The position numbers and the translations under genes are program-made. From the NCBI GenBank assembly GCA_036506495.1, contig DASXRQ010000115.1:110695-174694 (forward strand): a stretch of 64,000 bases of DNA, in the 5' to 3' direction. Positions 15,719 to 25,364 of this stretch are shown here, piece after piece. The notes under the pieces were generated by a model that was not told the origin of the DNA, did no database searches, and saw only the letters and a program-made list of their open reading frames with translations. The DNA is from DASXRC01 sp036506495 (GTDB lineage: Bacteria > Actinomycetota > Actinomycetes > Mycobacteriales > Micromonosporaceae). The stretch's first letter is position 1; the number at the start of each line of letters is the position of its first letter.

Positions 15719-17395
15719 TTAGTGCGCGCCCACTCCGGTGAGTGACCGCACCTCGAGCTCGGCGTACTTTGCCTCGCTCGTCGGCTCGCGGGACAGCAGC
15801 GTGCCCAGCCAGCCACAGAGAAAGCCGAACGGGATGGAGATGATGCCCGGGTTGTTCAGGGGGAACCACTGCCAGTCGTGCTTCGGGAACATCGACGTCG
15901 GCGCACCCGAGACCACCGGCGAGAAGAACACGAGGAAGACCGCGGCGAACAGGCCGCCGTAGATCGCCCAGACCGCGCCGGAGGTGGTGAACCGCTTCCA
16001 GAACAGGCTGTACAGGATCGCCGGCAGGTTGCCCGACGCGGCGACCGCGAACGCGAGCGCGACGAGGAACGCGACGTTCAGGCTCTGCGCGTAGATCGCC
16101 AGGACGATCGCGACCGCGCCGATCACGAACGCCGAGATCCGGGCGACGTTGACCTCCTGCCGCTCCGAGGCCTGCCCATCCTTGACCACGTTCGCGTAGA
16201 AGTCGTGCGCGAGGCTGGACGACGACGCGAGCGTCAGACCGGCGACGACGGCCAGGATCGTCGCGAACGCGACGGCGGCGATCACCGCCAGCAGCGCCGC
16301 GCCGCCCGTCGTGCCGCCGAGGTAGCGCTCGCCCAGCGACTGCGCGAGCTGCGGCGCGGCCGTGTTGCCCGCCTTGTCCTGGGCGGTGATGGCCTTGCCG
16401 CCGACCAGGGCCGCGGCGCCGAAGCCCAGGGCGAGCGTGAGCAGGTAGAACGTGCCGATGATGCCGATCGCCCACAGCACGCTCTTGCGGGCGGCCCGCG
16501 AGGACGGGACGGTGTAGAACCGGATCAGGATGTGTGGCAGACCGGCCGTGCCGAGCACCAGCGCGATGCCGAGCGAGAACAGGTCGATCTTGTTGTAGAA
16601 GGTCTGCTTCGAGTTGCCCGCGACCTCCACGCCGTACCGCAGGCCCGGCTCGATGAACTTGTCACCCTTGCCGGAGGCCGCCGCCGCGTCGCCGAGCAGC
16701 GACGACAGATTGAACTTGTACGCGGCACCGACCAGCACCGCCATGACGATCGCGCCGGCCATCAGCAGGAATGCCTTGACCATCTGGACGTACGTCGTGC
16801 CCTTCATCCCGCCGACGGTCACATAGATGATCATGAGGGCACCGACGAGCACGATCGTCGTCACCTTCGCGGTGTCGGCGTCCATGCCGAGGAACGTCGA
16901 GCCGGGTTTGATGCCGAGCAGCAGGGCGACAAGCGCGCCGGCGCCGACCATCTGGGCGAGCAGGTAGAAGATCGAGACGGTGATCGTGGAGACCGCCGCC
17001 GCGGTCCGCACCGGCCGCTGCCGCATCCGGAACGCGAGCACGTCGGCCATCGTGTACCGGCCGGCGTTGCGCAGGAACTCGGCCACCAGCAGCAGCGCCA
17101 CGAGCCAGGCCACCAGGAACCCGATCGAGTACAGGAAGCCGTCGTAGCCGAACAGCGCGATGATGCCGGCGATGCCGAGGAACGACGCAGCCGACATGTA
17201 GTCGCCACTGATCGCCATGCCGTTCTGGAAGCCTGAGAACGACCGTCCACCGGCGTAGAAGTCGGTGGCGTTCTTCGTCTGCCGGCTGGCCCACACCGTG
17301 ATGCCCAGCGTGATCGCGACGAAGATGAGAAACAGCGTGATGGTCAGAGTCCGTGCGGTGTCGCCGCTGGACTCCGCGGCCAGGATCGAGCTCAT
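15719..17395 (-). CDS. Cation/acetate-type symporter (SSS family)
   Basis: This 558-residue sodium:solute symporter of the ActP group is expected to take up acetate or another short carboxylate with a cation. About 13 hydrophobic segments are visible, together with FYAGGRSFSGFQNGMAISGDYMSAASFLG, the classical SSS start, and LPHILIRFYTVP. The ATG at 17395 overlaps the TGA of the DUF485 gene by 4 nt (ATGA), showing translational coupling. DUF485 proteins normally accompany ActP. A second paralogous symporter lies at 21649. The substrate cannot be fixed from sequence; pyruvate or propionate are alternatives. Confidence 0.9.
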   Translation of the reverse strand: MSSILAAESSGDTARTLTITLFLIFVAITLGITVWASRQTKNATDFYAGGRSFSGFQNGMAISGDYMSAASFLGIAGIIALFGYDGFLYSIGFLVAWLVALLLVAEFLRNAGRYTMADVLAFRMRQRPVRTAAAVSTITVSIFYLLAQMVGAGALVALLLGIKPGSTFLGMDADTAKVTTIVLVGALMIIYVTVGGMKGTTYVQMVKAFLLMAGAIVMAVLVGAAYKFNLSSLLGDAAAASGKGDKFIEPGLRYGVEVAGNSKQTFYNKIDLFSLGIALVLGTAGLPHILIRFYTVPSSRAARKSVLWAIGIIGTFYLLTLALGFGAAALVGGKAITAQDKAGNTAAPQLAQSLGERYLGGTTGGAALLAVIAAVAFATILAVVAGLTLASSSSLAHDFYANVVKDGQASERQEVNVARISAFVIGAVAIVLAIYAQSLNVAFLVALAFAVAASGNLPAILYSLFWKRFTTSGAVWAIYGGLFAAVFLVFFSPVVSGAPTSMFPKHDWQWFPLNNPGIISIPFGFLCGWLGTLLSREPTSEAKYAELEVRSLTGVGAH

Positions 17396-17745
17396 GGGCG
17401 CTCCCCTTCATCGAACGACTCGCTGATGCGGTCGGCGAGCGGATCGATGCGGCGGCTGGCGTACCGCGCGTACCACCACGCGATCAGGAATGTGGACACG
17501 AACTGGAGCAGCCCGAAGATGAGGGCGACGTTGATGTGGCCGACGACCTTCGTGTCCATGAAGCCCCGGGCGTACGCCGAGAGGATCACGTAGAGGGCGT
17601 ACCAGAGGAAGAACGCGACGGTCATCGGGAAGACGAAGTTGCGCAAGGTCCGGCGGAGCCGGATGAAGTCCTCCGAGCGCTGCACCTCGGCGTACCGATC
17701 CGGCACGGTGTCTGCCGGCGCGGAGATGGGTGCGTCCGTGCTCAT
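17392..17745 (-). CDS. DUF485 domain membrane protein
   Basis: This 117-residue protein has two transmembrane helices (FPMTVAFFLWYALYVIL and INVALIFGLLQFVSTFLIAWWY) joined by a short loop, the DUF485 arrangement (YjcH type). It is the constant partner of acetate symporters, probably assisting or regulating them in the membrane. ATG 17745 is chosen because a purine-rich GGTGGTG precedes it; a GTG 12 nt upstream is also in frame. It overlaps the symporter start by 4 nt and is the first gene of this two-gene operon. Confidence 0.9.
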   Translation of the reverse strand: MSTDAPISAPADTVPDRYAEVQRSEDFIRLRRTLRNFVFPMTVAFFLWYALYVILSAYARGFMDTKVVGHINVALIFGLLQFVSTFLIAWWYARYASRRIDPLADRISESFDEGERP

Positions 17746-17890
17746 GCGGTTCACCACCTAGTTCTGTCGGGGGCGGTTGCGCGCACGGTAGGTACGGTCG
17801 GCCGAACGCCGGAAGCGGGATCGAGCGTCGCATGTGCGGAACTGCGCCGAACGGACGGCAGCCTGCGCCGAGTGACCTACGTCACGCCGG

Positions 17891-18433
17891 TTACCGGTCG
17901 GTCAGCGTGCGGTACCGGCCGTGGAAGTGGATCAAGGGGTCGCCGTTCTCGCCGAGCTCCACCCGCTCGATGGTCGCCTCGACCAGCAATCCCCAGCCGA
18001 ACGGGCGTGCCGCGTCGAGCCGGCACCCCACCCAGCTCGACACGTCCGCGAGGACCGGGCCGTGTGGGGTGTGCCGCCACTCGGCACCTGCGAAGGGCCC
18101 GCCCGGCGCGGGCAGCTGGCCGGCGAATCGGTCGGCGAGCTGGCGGTGGGCCGACAAGAGTGGCGCCACCACGAACCTGCCGGCACGTTCGGCCGCGGCC
18201 CAGAACGCCGATTCCTCGTCGATCAGACCGAGCAGCCGGGCCGGTTCACCGTCGGCGACCAGAGTGGAGGAGACCGTCAGGCCCGCCCGACCGCCGTCCG
18301 GGGCAGCGGTCGTCCACAGCGTCACTGCCGCGGGCAGCCGCCCACGCACCCGGCGTACGGGCGATCGAGCGTGCTCCGGCGTCGCGAACGGGTTGCTGGC
18401 GTGGATCTGCGCGCCTGGCTCCGGATGACTCAC
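17891..18433 (-). CDS. Flavin reductase-like, FMN-binding protein
   Basis: This protein of about 180 residues has the split-barrel flavin-binding fold (PF01613). AGLTVSSTLVADGEPARLLGLIDEES matches the FMN-contacting start. HTPHGPVLADVSSWVGCRLDAARPFGWGLLVEATIERVEL matches the second half. Such proteins supply reduced flavin to monooxygenases or act as small oxidoreductases, and no partner oxygenase is nearby. Start alternatives are GTG 18433 and ATG 18442. The 3' end is 145 nt from the DUF485 start, on the same strand. Confidence 0.78.
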   Translation of the reverse strand: MSHPEPGAQIHASNPFATPEHARSPVRRVRGRLPAAVTLWTTAAPDGGRAGLTVSSTLVADGEPARLLGLIDEESAFWAAAERAGRFVVAPLLSAHRQLADRFAGQLPAPGGPFAGAEWRHTPHGPVLADVSSWVGCRLDAARPFGWGLLVEATIERVELGENGDPLIHFHGRYRTLTDR

Positions 18434-18533
18434 GCCGCCCATTCTGCCCGCGTTGGGCGGCCCACCGGAGCGGCTCACCCGCCGGCAAGGGCGCCGCTCG
18501 CGGCCGCGGCCGCGCCGAGCACGACCTCGCCGG

Positions 18534-20222
18534 TCAGCGGCGCGGCGTCACCGCGGCGAGCAGCTCGGGCGCCCGCCGGTCGAGGACGTCGCCGGCGAGG
18601 TAGCAGCCCAGCACCGCGGCGGTCAAGCCATATGCGAGCCCGACGGGCAGTGCGAACCACCGCCAGGCATCGCCGGCCACCGCGGAGACCACCGCGAATG
18701 GCGCGGCGAAGACCAGCGAGCCGACCAACCCAGCGAGGCTGAGCAGGCCCTTCGCCACGCCGGCCCCGGTGTTGACGGCGAACGGGTTGGACGAATCCGG
18801 CAGGGCGTACGCGCCAAGCACCGAGACGAAGAGAATGACCGCGAGGCCGGTGCCGTACGCGGCGTACAGGCCGCCAAGCATGACGGGGAGCCAGCCCGGC
18901 TCGCCCAGGACGACGGCCACGGCGACCGCGATAACCGTCATCAGTGGGGCGATGTATACCGAGTACGCCACGATCCGTGAGCGCAGCTCGAGCCGGCCCG
19001 GCACGCCGGCCACGATGTGGGCGGCGTACGCGGTTCCGTCGAAGCCGAACTGATTCGCCAGCGTCACCGCGGCGAGCGTGCCCACGAACAGCATCGAGCC
19101 GGTGACGGTCGTGGGCGTGCGCGGGACACCGGACTGCCCCTGGAGTAGGGCGCCGCCGCTACTCAGGTTGATGACCAACGGCAGGAACACCCCGATCACG
19201 GAGTACGTAATCAGATTGGCCCGCCGCCGGGCGTCCCGCCACCAGTACCGGACCTCGCGCGCCACGAGCGCGCCCGACCGGTTCCGGCGCAGGAATCCTA
19301 GCGGGCGAGGGAAGAGCTGTTCCACCGCTCCGCCGCGCCAGCCCGCCGCCTGCCCCGCACGCGCCGGCCCGCCGGAGACCGAGCCGACCATCGCGGACTC
19401 GAGCGTCCGAGACCACCAAAAGAGCAGCGCGGCGACGGTCAACGCGCTGAGCGCGAGCTTCGCCGCCGCGGCCAGCGGGAGGCCGTCCGCCACGTCGAAG
19501 CCGGCCGTGTACGGCGCGGCCAGCGGCGTCCAGCCGACCACCCGCGCGATCCGCACGATCTGATCGAGGTCGGCTCGCCGTGCGGCCGCCACCGCACCGA
19601 GCTGTAGGGGTCCGAGGGAGGCCGCGAGCACCGCGAGCGCCACCGCGGCCAGGTCGCGGACCCGCCGCGACCGCAGCATCGACGCGAATGCGCTCGTCAT
19701 GGCCCGGCTGACCGACACGCAGAGCACGACGCCCGTCAGCACGCCGACCGCCTCGATGGCCGCCGCCGTCGCCCCGCCGTGGACCGCGGCACCGAGCACC
19801 AGGCCCGCGGTGGCGACCACCGTGGCCACCGCCGGAACGCCGACCAGCGCGGCCGCCAGCAGGCCCCCGACGAGGGTGCGCCGGGGCAACGGCAGCAGCG
19901 CGAAGCGCGCGGGCTCGAGGGTCTCGTCGACGCCGAAGAAAACGAGCGGCATGAACAGCCAGCCGAGCACCAGCGCCGCCCCACCGAACGCGGGCACCAG
20001 CACCGAGAACTCGCTGTCGTGGGCGGCCGACAACGCGAACAGCCCGAATCCGCCGAACGCGAACCAGAGCCCGAACAGCATGCCGAGGACGAACAGCACG
20101 ATGCGAGAGGTCTGACCGCGGAACCCGTTGCGGAGCACGCGCAGCTTCAGCAGGACGAAATGACCCGCCCGCACCCCCCGAACCGGTCCGACGTCGTTCG
20201 CTCCGGCCCCGGCGGCCGTCAC
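18534..20222 (-). CDS. ABC-2 type transporter permease
   Basis: This 562-residue integral membrane protein has about 12-14 hydrophobic segments in two halves, separated by a cytoplasmic stretch around WRGGAVEQLFPRPLGFLRRNRSGA. It pairs with the ATPase encoded immediately upstream: its GTG start (20222) overlaps the ATPase stop by 4 nt (GTGA). Together they would form an exporter. The substrate is unknown, and no resistance or lantibiotic genes are adjacent. The frame continues upstream through the ATPase gene on the same strand but is non-coding there. It is much longer than typical 250-residue ABC-2 permeases and may represent a fused two-half permease. Confidence 0.86.
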   Translation of the reverse strand: MTAAGAGANDVGPVRGVRAGHFVLLKLRVLRNGFRGQTSRIVLFVLGMLFGLWFAFGGFGLFALSAAHDSEFSVLVPAFGGAALVLGWLFMPLVFFGVDETLEPARFALLPLPRRTLVGGLLAAALVGVPAVATVVATAGLVLGAAVHGGATAAAIEAVGVLTGVVLCVSVSRAMTSAFASMLRSRRVRDLAAVALAVLAASLGPLQLGAVAAARRADLDQIVRIARVVGWTPLAAPYTAGFDVADGLPLAAAAKLALSALTVAALLFWWSRTLESAMVGSVSGGPARAGQAAGWRGGAVEQLFPRPLGFLRRNRSGALVAREVRYWWRDARRRANLITYSVIGVFLPLVINLSSGGALLQGQSGVPRTPTTVTGSMLFVGTLAAVTLANQFGFDGTAYAAHIVAGVPGRLELRSRIVAYSVYIAPLMTVIAVAVAVVLGEPGWLPVMLGGLYAAYGTGLAVILFVSVLGAYALPDSSNPFAVNTGAGVAKGLLSLAGLVGSLVFAAPFAVVSAVAGDAWRWFALPVGLAYGLTAAVLGCYLAGDVLDRRAPELLAAVTPRR

Positions 20223-20980
20223 AGCCACGACAGCTCCTGGCCGGTGGCGACGCGGCCGCCGACGACCTCGACGAAGACGTCTTCGAGGGACCGGCCCCGG
20301 CGTACGTCGTCCAGCGTGCCGATCGCGGTGATCTGGCCGTCGGCCAGGATCGCCACGTGGCTGCACAGCCGCTCGACGACCTCCATGACGTGGCTGGAGA
20401 AGATGACCGTGCCACCGCCGGCGACGTAGCGGTGCAGGATGTCGCGGATCAACGCGGCGGAGACCGGATCGAGGGCCTCGAACGGCTCGTCCAGGACGAG
20501 CAGCCGCGGCGCGTGCAGCAGCGCGCAGGCGAGCCCGATCTTCTTCTTCATGCCGGCCGAGTAGTCAACGACCAGGGTGCGGCCGGCGTCCGCGAGCGCG
20601 AACACGTCGAGCAGCTCGTGCGCGCGTCGGTCCACGACGGCCGGGTCCATGCCGCGCAGCAGCCCCTGGTAGGCCAGCAGCTCGGTACCGTTGAGCCGGT
20701 CGAACAGCCGGACCCCGTCGGGCAGTACGCCGAGCCGCCGCTTGGCCTCGACCGGGTCGGCCCACACGTCGTGGCCGAGCACCCAGGCGCGACCCGCGTC
20801 CGGTCGGAGGAGACCCACCGCCATCGACAGCGTCGTCGTCTTGCCCGCCCCGTTCGGGCCGAGCAGACCGAAGAACGAGCCGGCCGGAACGTCCAGGTCG
20901 ATGCCCGCGACGGCGAGCTTGGTGTCGAACCGCTTGACGAGTCCGCGCAGGGATAGTGCGGGCGGCGAGGCATTGATCAC
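20219..20980 (-). CDS. ABC transporter ATP-binding protein
   Basis: This 253-residue ATPase powers the adjacent permease. Walker A is GPNGAGKTTT, Walker B is LLVLDEPF, and the H-loop is FSSHV. The signature motif is the divergent YSAGMKKKIGLA in place of LSGGQ. This variant is common in ABC-2 exporters of the NatA/CcmA group. GTG at 20980 is the start (VINASPPALSLRGLVKRF). It is coupled to the permease by a 4-nt overlap. The region upstream to 21082 is the divergent promoter shared with the degraded Uma2 gene. Confidence 0.93.
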   Translation of the reverse strand: MINASPPALSLRGLVKRFDTKLAVAGIDLDVPAGSFFGLLGPNGAGKTTTLSMAVGLLRPDAGRAWVLGHDVWADPVEAKRRLGVLPDGVRLFDRLNGTELLAYQGLLRGMDPAVVDRRAHELLDVFALADAGRTLVVDYSAGMKKKIGLACALLHAPRLLVLDEPFEALDPVSAALIRDILHRYVAGGGTVIFSSHVMEVVERLCSHVAILADGQITAIGTLDDVRRGRSLEDVFVEVVGGRVATGQELSWL

Positions 20981-21082
20981 GCCATCGACCGTACCGCCCG
21001 GCGCCGTGACCGTGCGGCGAGGCGACGGACACGGCGTACGGTGAAAAACGTCCCATTCGAGGCTTGGACAGGAGGCGTGACG

Positions 21083-21639
21083 ATGGCCCAATCTCTCGTA
21101 CCCCCCCCGAAGGGCGTGGACGGTCGACGACTTGGCCGAACTCCCGGACGGTCCTCGCTACGAGATCCTCGATGGCAGCCTGCTCGTGACGCCACCCCCG
21201 GACGTCCGGCATCTCGAAGTCAACGCGCTGGTTGCCCGGGTCCTGGATAGGCAGGCACCGCCAGGCATGCTCGCGACCGCGGCCGTCGGCGGGATCCTCG
21301 TGCGTGGCGGCCGCACCTACTACGTCCCAGACGTGCTCGTGGTGCCCAGGTAGGCGCTACGAGCCGGAGGAAAGGGCCTGAAATCCACGGGACGTGCTGC
21401 TCGTGGCCGAGGTGCTCTCGCGGACCAACTCGCAAACGGACCTCGTACTCAAGCGTCAGGAATACGCGTCGGAGGGCATCGGAACGTACTGGATCGTCGA
21501 CCCTGCCGGCCCGACGCTGACCGTGCTCCGGCACGACGGCAAGGGACACTACGACGAGGTCGCGACCGTCAAGCCGGGCGAGCGCTGGGAGGCGGACGAG
21601 CCGTTCCCGCACACGGTCGATCCGGCCGAGTTCGGCTGA
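21083..21639 (+). pseudogene. Uma2 family endonuclease, frame-disrupted
   Basis: The Uma2 (DUF820) PD-(D/E)xK-fold sequence is spread over three frames. It starts with ATG 21083 behind a good AGGAGG site (MAQSLVPPP), but the frame shifts at an 8-C run (21101-21108). The body continues in another frame (WTVDDLAELPDGPRYEIL...YYVPDVLVV) to a TAG at 21351-21353. The end then lies in a third frame (LLVAEVLSRTNSQTDLVLK...GIGTYWIVDP) up to 21639. The nuclease-like Asp, Glu and Lys residues are each still visible. Either the gene has decayed or the assembly has homopolymer errors; the in-frame TAG argues for true decay. Confidence 0.85.
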
Positions 21640-21648
21640 CGCGCCGGA

Positions 21649-23295
21649 TCACAGCCGCAGCAGCGACTCCGGCGCGTGCAGGCGAAGCATGGTGGCGGCG
21701 ACGTCGGTTGGTGTCCGCACCCGGCTGGCCATCGACGCGAGCACCATGACCGCGAATGCGAGCGGCACGCTCCACGCGGCCGGCTGCGCGACCAGCGCGG
21801 CCGGCCACCCGGACAGCGGCGGCCCGAGCACCGTGACCAGCACCGCGGCGGCGGCGGCACCGCCGCCGACGAGGATGCCGGCGGCCGCACCGACGTCGGT
21901 CAGCCGCCGCCACCAGATGCCGAGCACGAGGAGCGGGCAGAAGCTCGACGCCGCCACGGCGAACGCGAGACCGACCACGCGGGACACGTCCAGCCCGGCC
22001 ACGTTGATTGCCAGCACGACCGGGACCGCACCGCCGACCAGCGCGGACATCCGGAAGTCACGGACCGACCCGGCGCCGAGCACATCGGTGGACAGCACGC
22101 CGGCGACGCTGGTCAGCAGCCCCGACGACGTGGACAGGAACGCGGCGAACGCGCCCGCGGCCACCAGGGCACCGAGCAGCTGGCCGAGCAGGCCCCCGCC
22201 CAGCGCCGCGCCGGGCAGGACCAACACGACGGCATCGGTACGCCCGGTGAGCAGCAGCTGCGGGGTGTAGATCCGACCCAGTACGCCGTACAGCGTCGGC
22301 GCCAGGTAGAACAGCCCGACCAAGCCCAGCACGACCAGGGTGGTGCGCCGGGCGGCGGCACCGTCCGGGTTCGTGTAGAAGCGGACCAGCACGTGTGGCA
22401 GGCCCATCGTGCCGAGGAACGTGGCGAGGATCAGCGAGTAGGTCGCGAACAGCCCTCGGGGGCTGCCCCGGGAGTCGCCGGGCAGCAGCCAGTCCAGCCC
22501 GTTGGTCCCGGTCACGCCGGCGACCTCCGGGACCGGGTCACCGGCCTGGAAGGAGAGCCTGTCTCCCGGGCGTACCTCCACTGTGGACCCGTCGGCAAGG
22601 GTCAGGGTCGCCCGGTGCTCGACCGCGACGGTGGTGGCGTGCGTGAAGGTCATCCCCTCTGGCGGCGTCACCGCCGGGTGCCCCTCGGCCTGCCAGTGCA
22701 GCACGAGGAAGATCGCCGGCACCGCGAGCGCGGTGAGCTTGAGCCAGTACTGGAACGCCTGCACGAACGTGATGGCGCGCATGCCGCCCAGCGCGACGTT
22801 CGCCGTGACGACCGCTCCGACCAGCACCGCGCCCAGCTCGTACGGCCCGCCGGTCACGGTATTCAGCGTCAGCCCGGCACCTTGCAGCTGCGGGACGAGG
22901 TACAACCAGCCGATGAAGACGACGAACGCGGTCGCCAGCTTGCGCAATCGCCTGGAGTGCAGCCGCGCCTCGCAGAAGTCCGGCAACGTGAACGCCCCGG
23001 AGCGGCGCAGCGGGGCGGCGACGAACAGCAGCAGCGCCAGGTAACCGGCGGCGAAGCCGACCGGGTACCAGAGCATGTCCACGCCGTTCTTGAGGATCAG
23101 CCCGGCGACACCGAGGAAGCTGGCCGCCGACAGGTACTCGCCGCCGATCGCGGCCGCGTTCCAGTTCGGGCTGACCGTGCGCGACGCGACCAGGAAGTCC
23201 GACGTCGTCCGGGCGAGCCGCAGCCCGTACGCGCCGATGATGAGGGTCGCGAGCGTGACCGCCACGATCGCCGGGACGGTGTACGGGTTCGCCAC
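21649..23295 (-). CDS. Cation/solute symporter (SSS family), second copy
   Basis: This 548-residue sodium:solute symporter is related to the ActP-type protein at 15719. FLVASRTVSPNWNAAAIGGEYLSAASFLGVAG and MGLPHVLVRFYTNPDGAAARR are diagnostic. It differs from the first copy by an insert of about 60 residues (THATTVAVEHRATLTLADGSTVEVRPGDRLSFQAGDP...), which looks like an extracytoplasmic loop. GTG 23295 is the start, 3 nt after the stop of the small membrane gene at 23299. A carboxylate substrate is likely, with its identity open. Its 3' end is 9 nt from the convergent Uma2 remnant. Confidence 0.88.
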   Translation of the reverse strand: MANPYTVPAIVAVTLATLIIGAYGLRLARTTSDFLVASRTVSPNWNAAAIGGEYLSAASFLGVAGLILKNGVDMLWYPVGFAAGYLALLLFVAAPLRRSGAFTLPDFCEARLHSRRLRKLATAFVVFIGWLYLVPQLQGAGLTLNTVTGGPYELGAVLVGAVVTANVALGGMRAITFVQAFQYWLKLTALAVPAIFLVLHWQAEGHPAVTPPEGMTFTHATTVAVEHRATLTLADGSTVEVRPGDRLSFQAGDPVPEVAGVTGTNGLDWLLPGDSRGSPRGLFATYSLILATFLGTMGLPHVLVRFYTNPDGAAARRTTLVVLGLVGLFYLAPTLYGVLGRIYTPQLLLTGRTDAVVLVLPGAALGGGLLGQLLGALVAAGAFAAFLSTSSGLLTSVAGVLSTDVLGAGSVRDFRMSALVGGAVPVVLAINVAGLDVSRVVGLAFAVAASSFCPLLVLGIWWRRLTDVGAAAGILVGGGAAAAAVLVTVLGPPLSGWPAALVAQPAAWSVPLAFAVMVLASMASRVRTPTDVAATMLRLHAPESLLRL

Positions 23296-23298
23296 GGC

Positions 23299-23733
23299 TC
23301 AGCCGTTTCCGGGCTCGACGGCGACGCTCGCGGTGCCGCTCTCGGGAGTGAGGCTGTGCTCCGGTCGGCGGACGAGGTGCGTGAAGTCCAGTTCGTTGCG
23401 CTCGGCCAGGTGGACGTATGCCCAGCCGACGACGACCAGGAACGGAAACGCGGCGACAGCGAGCAGCAGCCAGGGCAGGTTCACCCCGAGCAGCGTGACC
23501 TTGCCGGTCTCCGGCGCGACCGCGAACAGCAGGGGCAGGGCGCCGAGTCCGATCGCCACCACGACGGAGAGGCGCAGCGCGAGCGCGAGCTGCGCCCGCA
23601 CCAGCCCGCGCACCAGCGCCTCGCCCACGAGGGTCTGCTCGGTGAGCTCGGCACGTGTGCGGTCGTGGCCGGTTCGCTGGCGGACGATCTGCGCCAGAAC
23701 GATCCGGGTCCGCTGGGGCGGCGAAGCGGTCAT
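23299..23733 (-). CDS. Small membrane protein, symporter partner
   Basis: This 144-residue protein has two hydrophobic helices (LALRLSVVVAIGLGALPLLFAV and LPWLLLAVAAFPFLVVVGWAYVHLAERNELDF). It does not have clear DUF485 motifs but occupies the same position, directly upstream of an SSS symporter with a 3-nt gap. By analogy with DUF485/ActP it may be an accessory subunit. ATG 23733 (MTASPPQRTRIVLAQIV) is preferred. The open frame continues upstream without similarity. Confidence 0.72.
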   Translation of the reverse strand: MTASPPQRTRIVLAQIVRQRTGHDRTRAELTEQTLVGEALVRGLVRAQLALALRLSVVVAIGLGALPLLFAVAPETGKVTLLGVNLPWLLLAVAAFPFLVVVGWAYVHLAERNELDFTHLVRRPEHSLTPESGTASVAVEPGNG

Positions 23734-23758
23734 GCGGGGAGTCTCACCCACGACCTGC

Positions 23759-25291
23759 TCAGGGGCAATTGCTTGTCTCCGCCCGGACCTGCGTGCCGGC
23801 GAGCAGACGGCGGGCGGACGACCGGGAGGTGTTGAACTCGCGCCACTTGTCAGGATTGGCGACACTTCGCCGGATATCGGCGAGGGCGCAGGAGCGCAGC
23901 TCGGCGGGGAGCCGGTCGAGTGCCGGCACCGCGTCGGCGGACAGCGTGGCGAGGTAGCGCAGGTCGATCCGGCCGATCCGCTCGTACCGGTCGATGTTCC
24001 GGTCCGCGATGAACTGGTCCGGATTCAGCACCGCGAGCCCGAGCAGGGCGGTCACCGCCGTGCCGAGCATGACGTCCGCGAGCCACGCCCCACGCAGGCG
24101 TACCCCGGCGGCCAGCATCGCGACGAACACGACGCCGAGCCACAGTTCGCAGGCCGAGACCAGCACTCGCAGCCGGGTGAAGCCGTACGCCTGCTGGTAG
24201 GTGGCCATCCGGTGCATGGCGGACGCGACGATGACAAGGGTGAGCACCGTCAGCGCGCCGAGGAGTACGCGCAGCAGCAGCCGGTCGGCCCGGCTAGCTC
24301 GAGGCGCCCACCGCGCCGCGCCGCCGACGACCACGAGCGTCAGGCCGGTGACGACGAGCAACTGCCAGAACCCCCGGCGGGCGTATTCGGCGTACGTCAC
24401 GCCGGCGGTGCGCAGCACGTAATCGGCTCCGCCGAAGAAGACCGTCGCCTGCACCGCGACGAACGCGGCGAAGAGCAGCACCAGTGCGGTCACCGGGAGC
24501 GCCCACTCGACGCGCCGGAGCCGGACCCGCGGCGCTCGAGCGAGCCCCTCCAGATCTGGCGGAGCACCGAGCGTGAAGGCCGCGCCCAGGGTGGCGAGCG
24601 CGCCCAGCGGGAACAGCAGGATCGTCCGGTTGAACCCCTCGGGAGCGGCGTCCGGGACCAAGCGGTCGAGCAGGCGTCCGAACGCCGGGTCGGCCGAGGC
24701 GAGCAGCGGGCCGAAGACGAGTAGGACCCCGGCGGTAAGCCCGATGGCGACCGCGAGGCCCGCGGGCCGAGCGCCCCCCAGCCGGGCAACGCCGCGGGTA
24801 GCCCACGGCAGCGCCCGGGCGCCCGCCGCCGGCAGGCCGACGACCGCGGCGGCCATGCCGCCGAGAGATCGGCCCCCGGCCAGCGCGAGCGGGGCGGTGA
24901 CCGCCGCGGTCAGCAGGCACAGCACGAACAGCCAGCCGGCCGCGCGCACCGTGCCCACCGCGAGGAGAGCCAGGGTTGCCGCGCTCCAGGCCACCCGTCG
25001 AACCGTAAGCGGTCCGGCGGCGCCCCGGCCGGCCCACAGCAGGGCGGCCGCGGTGGTCACACCGGCGGCGAGCCAGCCGATGCCCGGCCGGTCAAGTGGA
25101 AGTCCGGCCGCCGCCGCGACACCGCCGACTACGGCCGCGACCAGCGCAGCCGGGCCGGCCGCCCCCGTCGGGCCGGGCCAGCGACGCTGGTAGAGGGTCG
25201 GCCGGTTCGGGTACGGGGCCGGTGGTCCGCTCCGTACCTCGGTCGTCTTCGGCACGGGTGTCGCGGTTGTGGGGGACGAGTGTTCGGGCAC
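23759..25291 (-). CDS. DUF4173/DUF4153 family membrane protein
   Basis: This 510-residue protein has a Pro-rich cytoplasmic N-terminus (to about residue 45), then roughly 11 transmembrane helices, and a soluble C-terminal region of about 100 residues (IADRNIDRYERIGRIDLRYLATLSADAVPALDRLP). The segments TYAEYARRGFWQLLVVTG and LNPDQFIADRNI are characteristic of the DUF4173 family. The function is unknown. GTG at 25291 follows a GAGGTTGG site. It lies downstream of an OmpR-type two-component system on the same strand with a 73-nt gap, so it may be a target or partner of that system. Confidence 0.78.
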   Translation of the reverse strand: MPEHSSPTTATPVPKTTEVRSGPPAPYPNRPTLYQRRWPGPTGAAGPAALVAAVVGGVAAAAGLPLDRPGIGWLAAGVTTAAALLWAGRGAAGPLTVRRVAWSAATLALLAVGTVRAAGWLFVLCLLTAAVTAPLALAGGRSLGGMAAAVVGLPAAGARALPWATRGVARLGGARPAGLAVAIGLTAGVLLVFGPLLASADPAFGRLLDRLVPDAAPEGFNRTILLFPLGALATLGAAFTLGAPPDLEGLARAPRVRLRRVEWALPVTALVLLFAAFVAVQATVFFGGADYVLRTAGVTYAEYARRGFWQLLVVTGLTLVVVGGAARWAPRASRADRLLLRVLLGALTVLTLVIVASAMHRMATYQQAYGFTRLRVLVSACELWLGVVFVAMLAAGVRLRGAWLADVMLGTAVTALLGLAVLNPDQFIADRNIDRYERIGRIDLRYLATLSADAVPALDRLPAELRSCALADIRRSVANPDKWREFNTSRSSARRLLAGTQVRAETSNCP

Positions 25292-25364
25292 GGCCAACCT
25301 CCGTGGGGTGGGCGGGTGGGCGTAGGCGCGACATGCGACATGCCGCGTTGGTAGAACGGTAGGG

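Noticed and set aside
21676..23835. 719-residue plus-strand frame opposite the second symporter
   Set aside because: Composed of Gln/Arg/Gly/His-rich sequence from antisense of a hydrophobic protein; no start site or motif.
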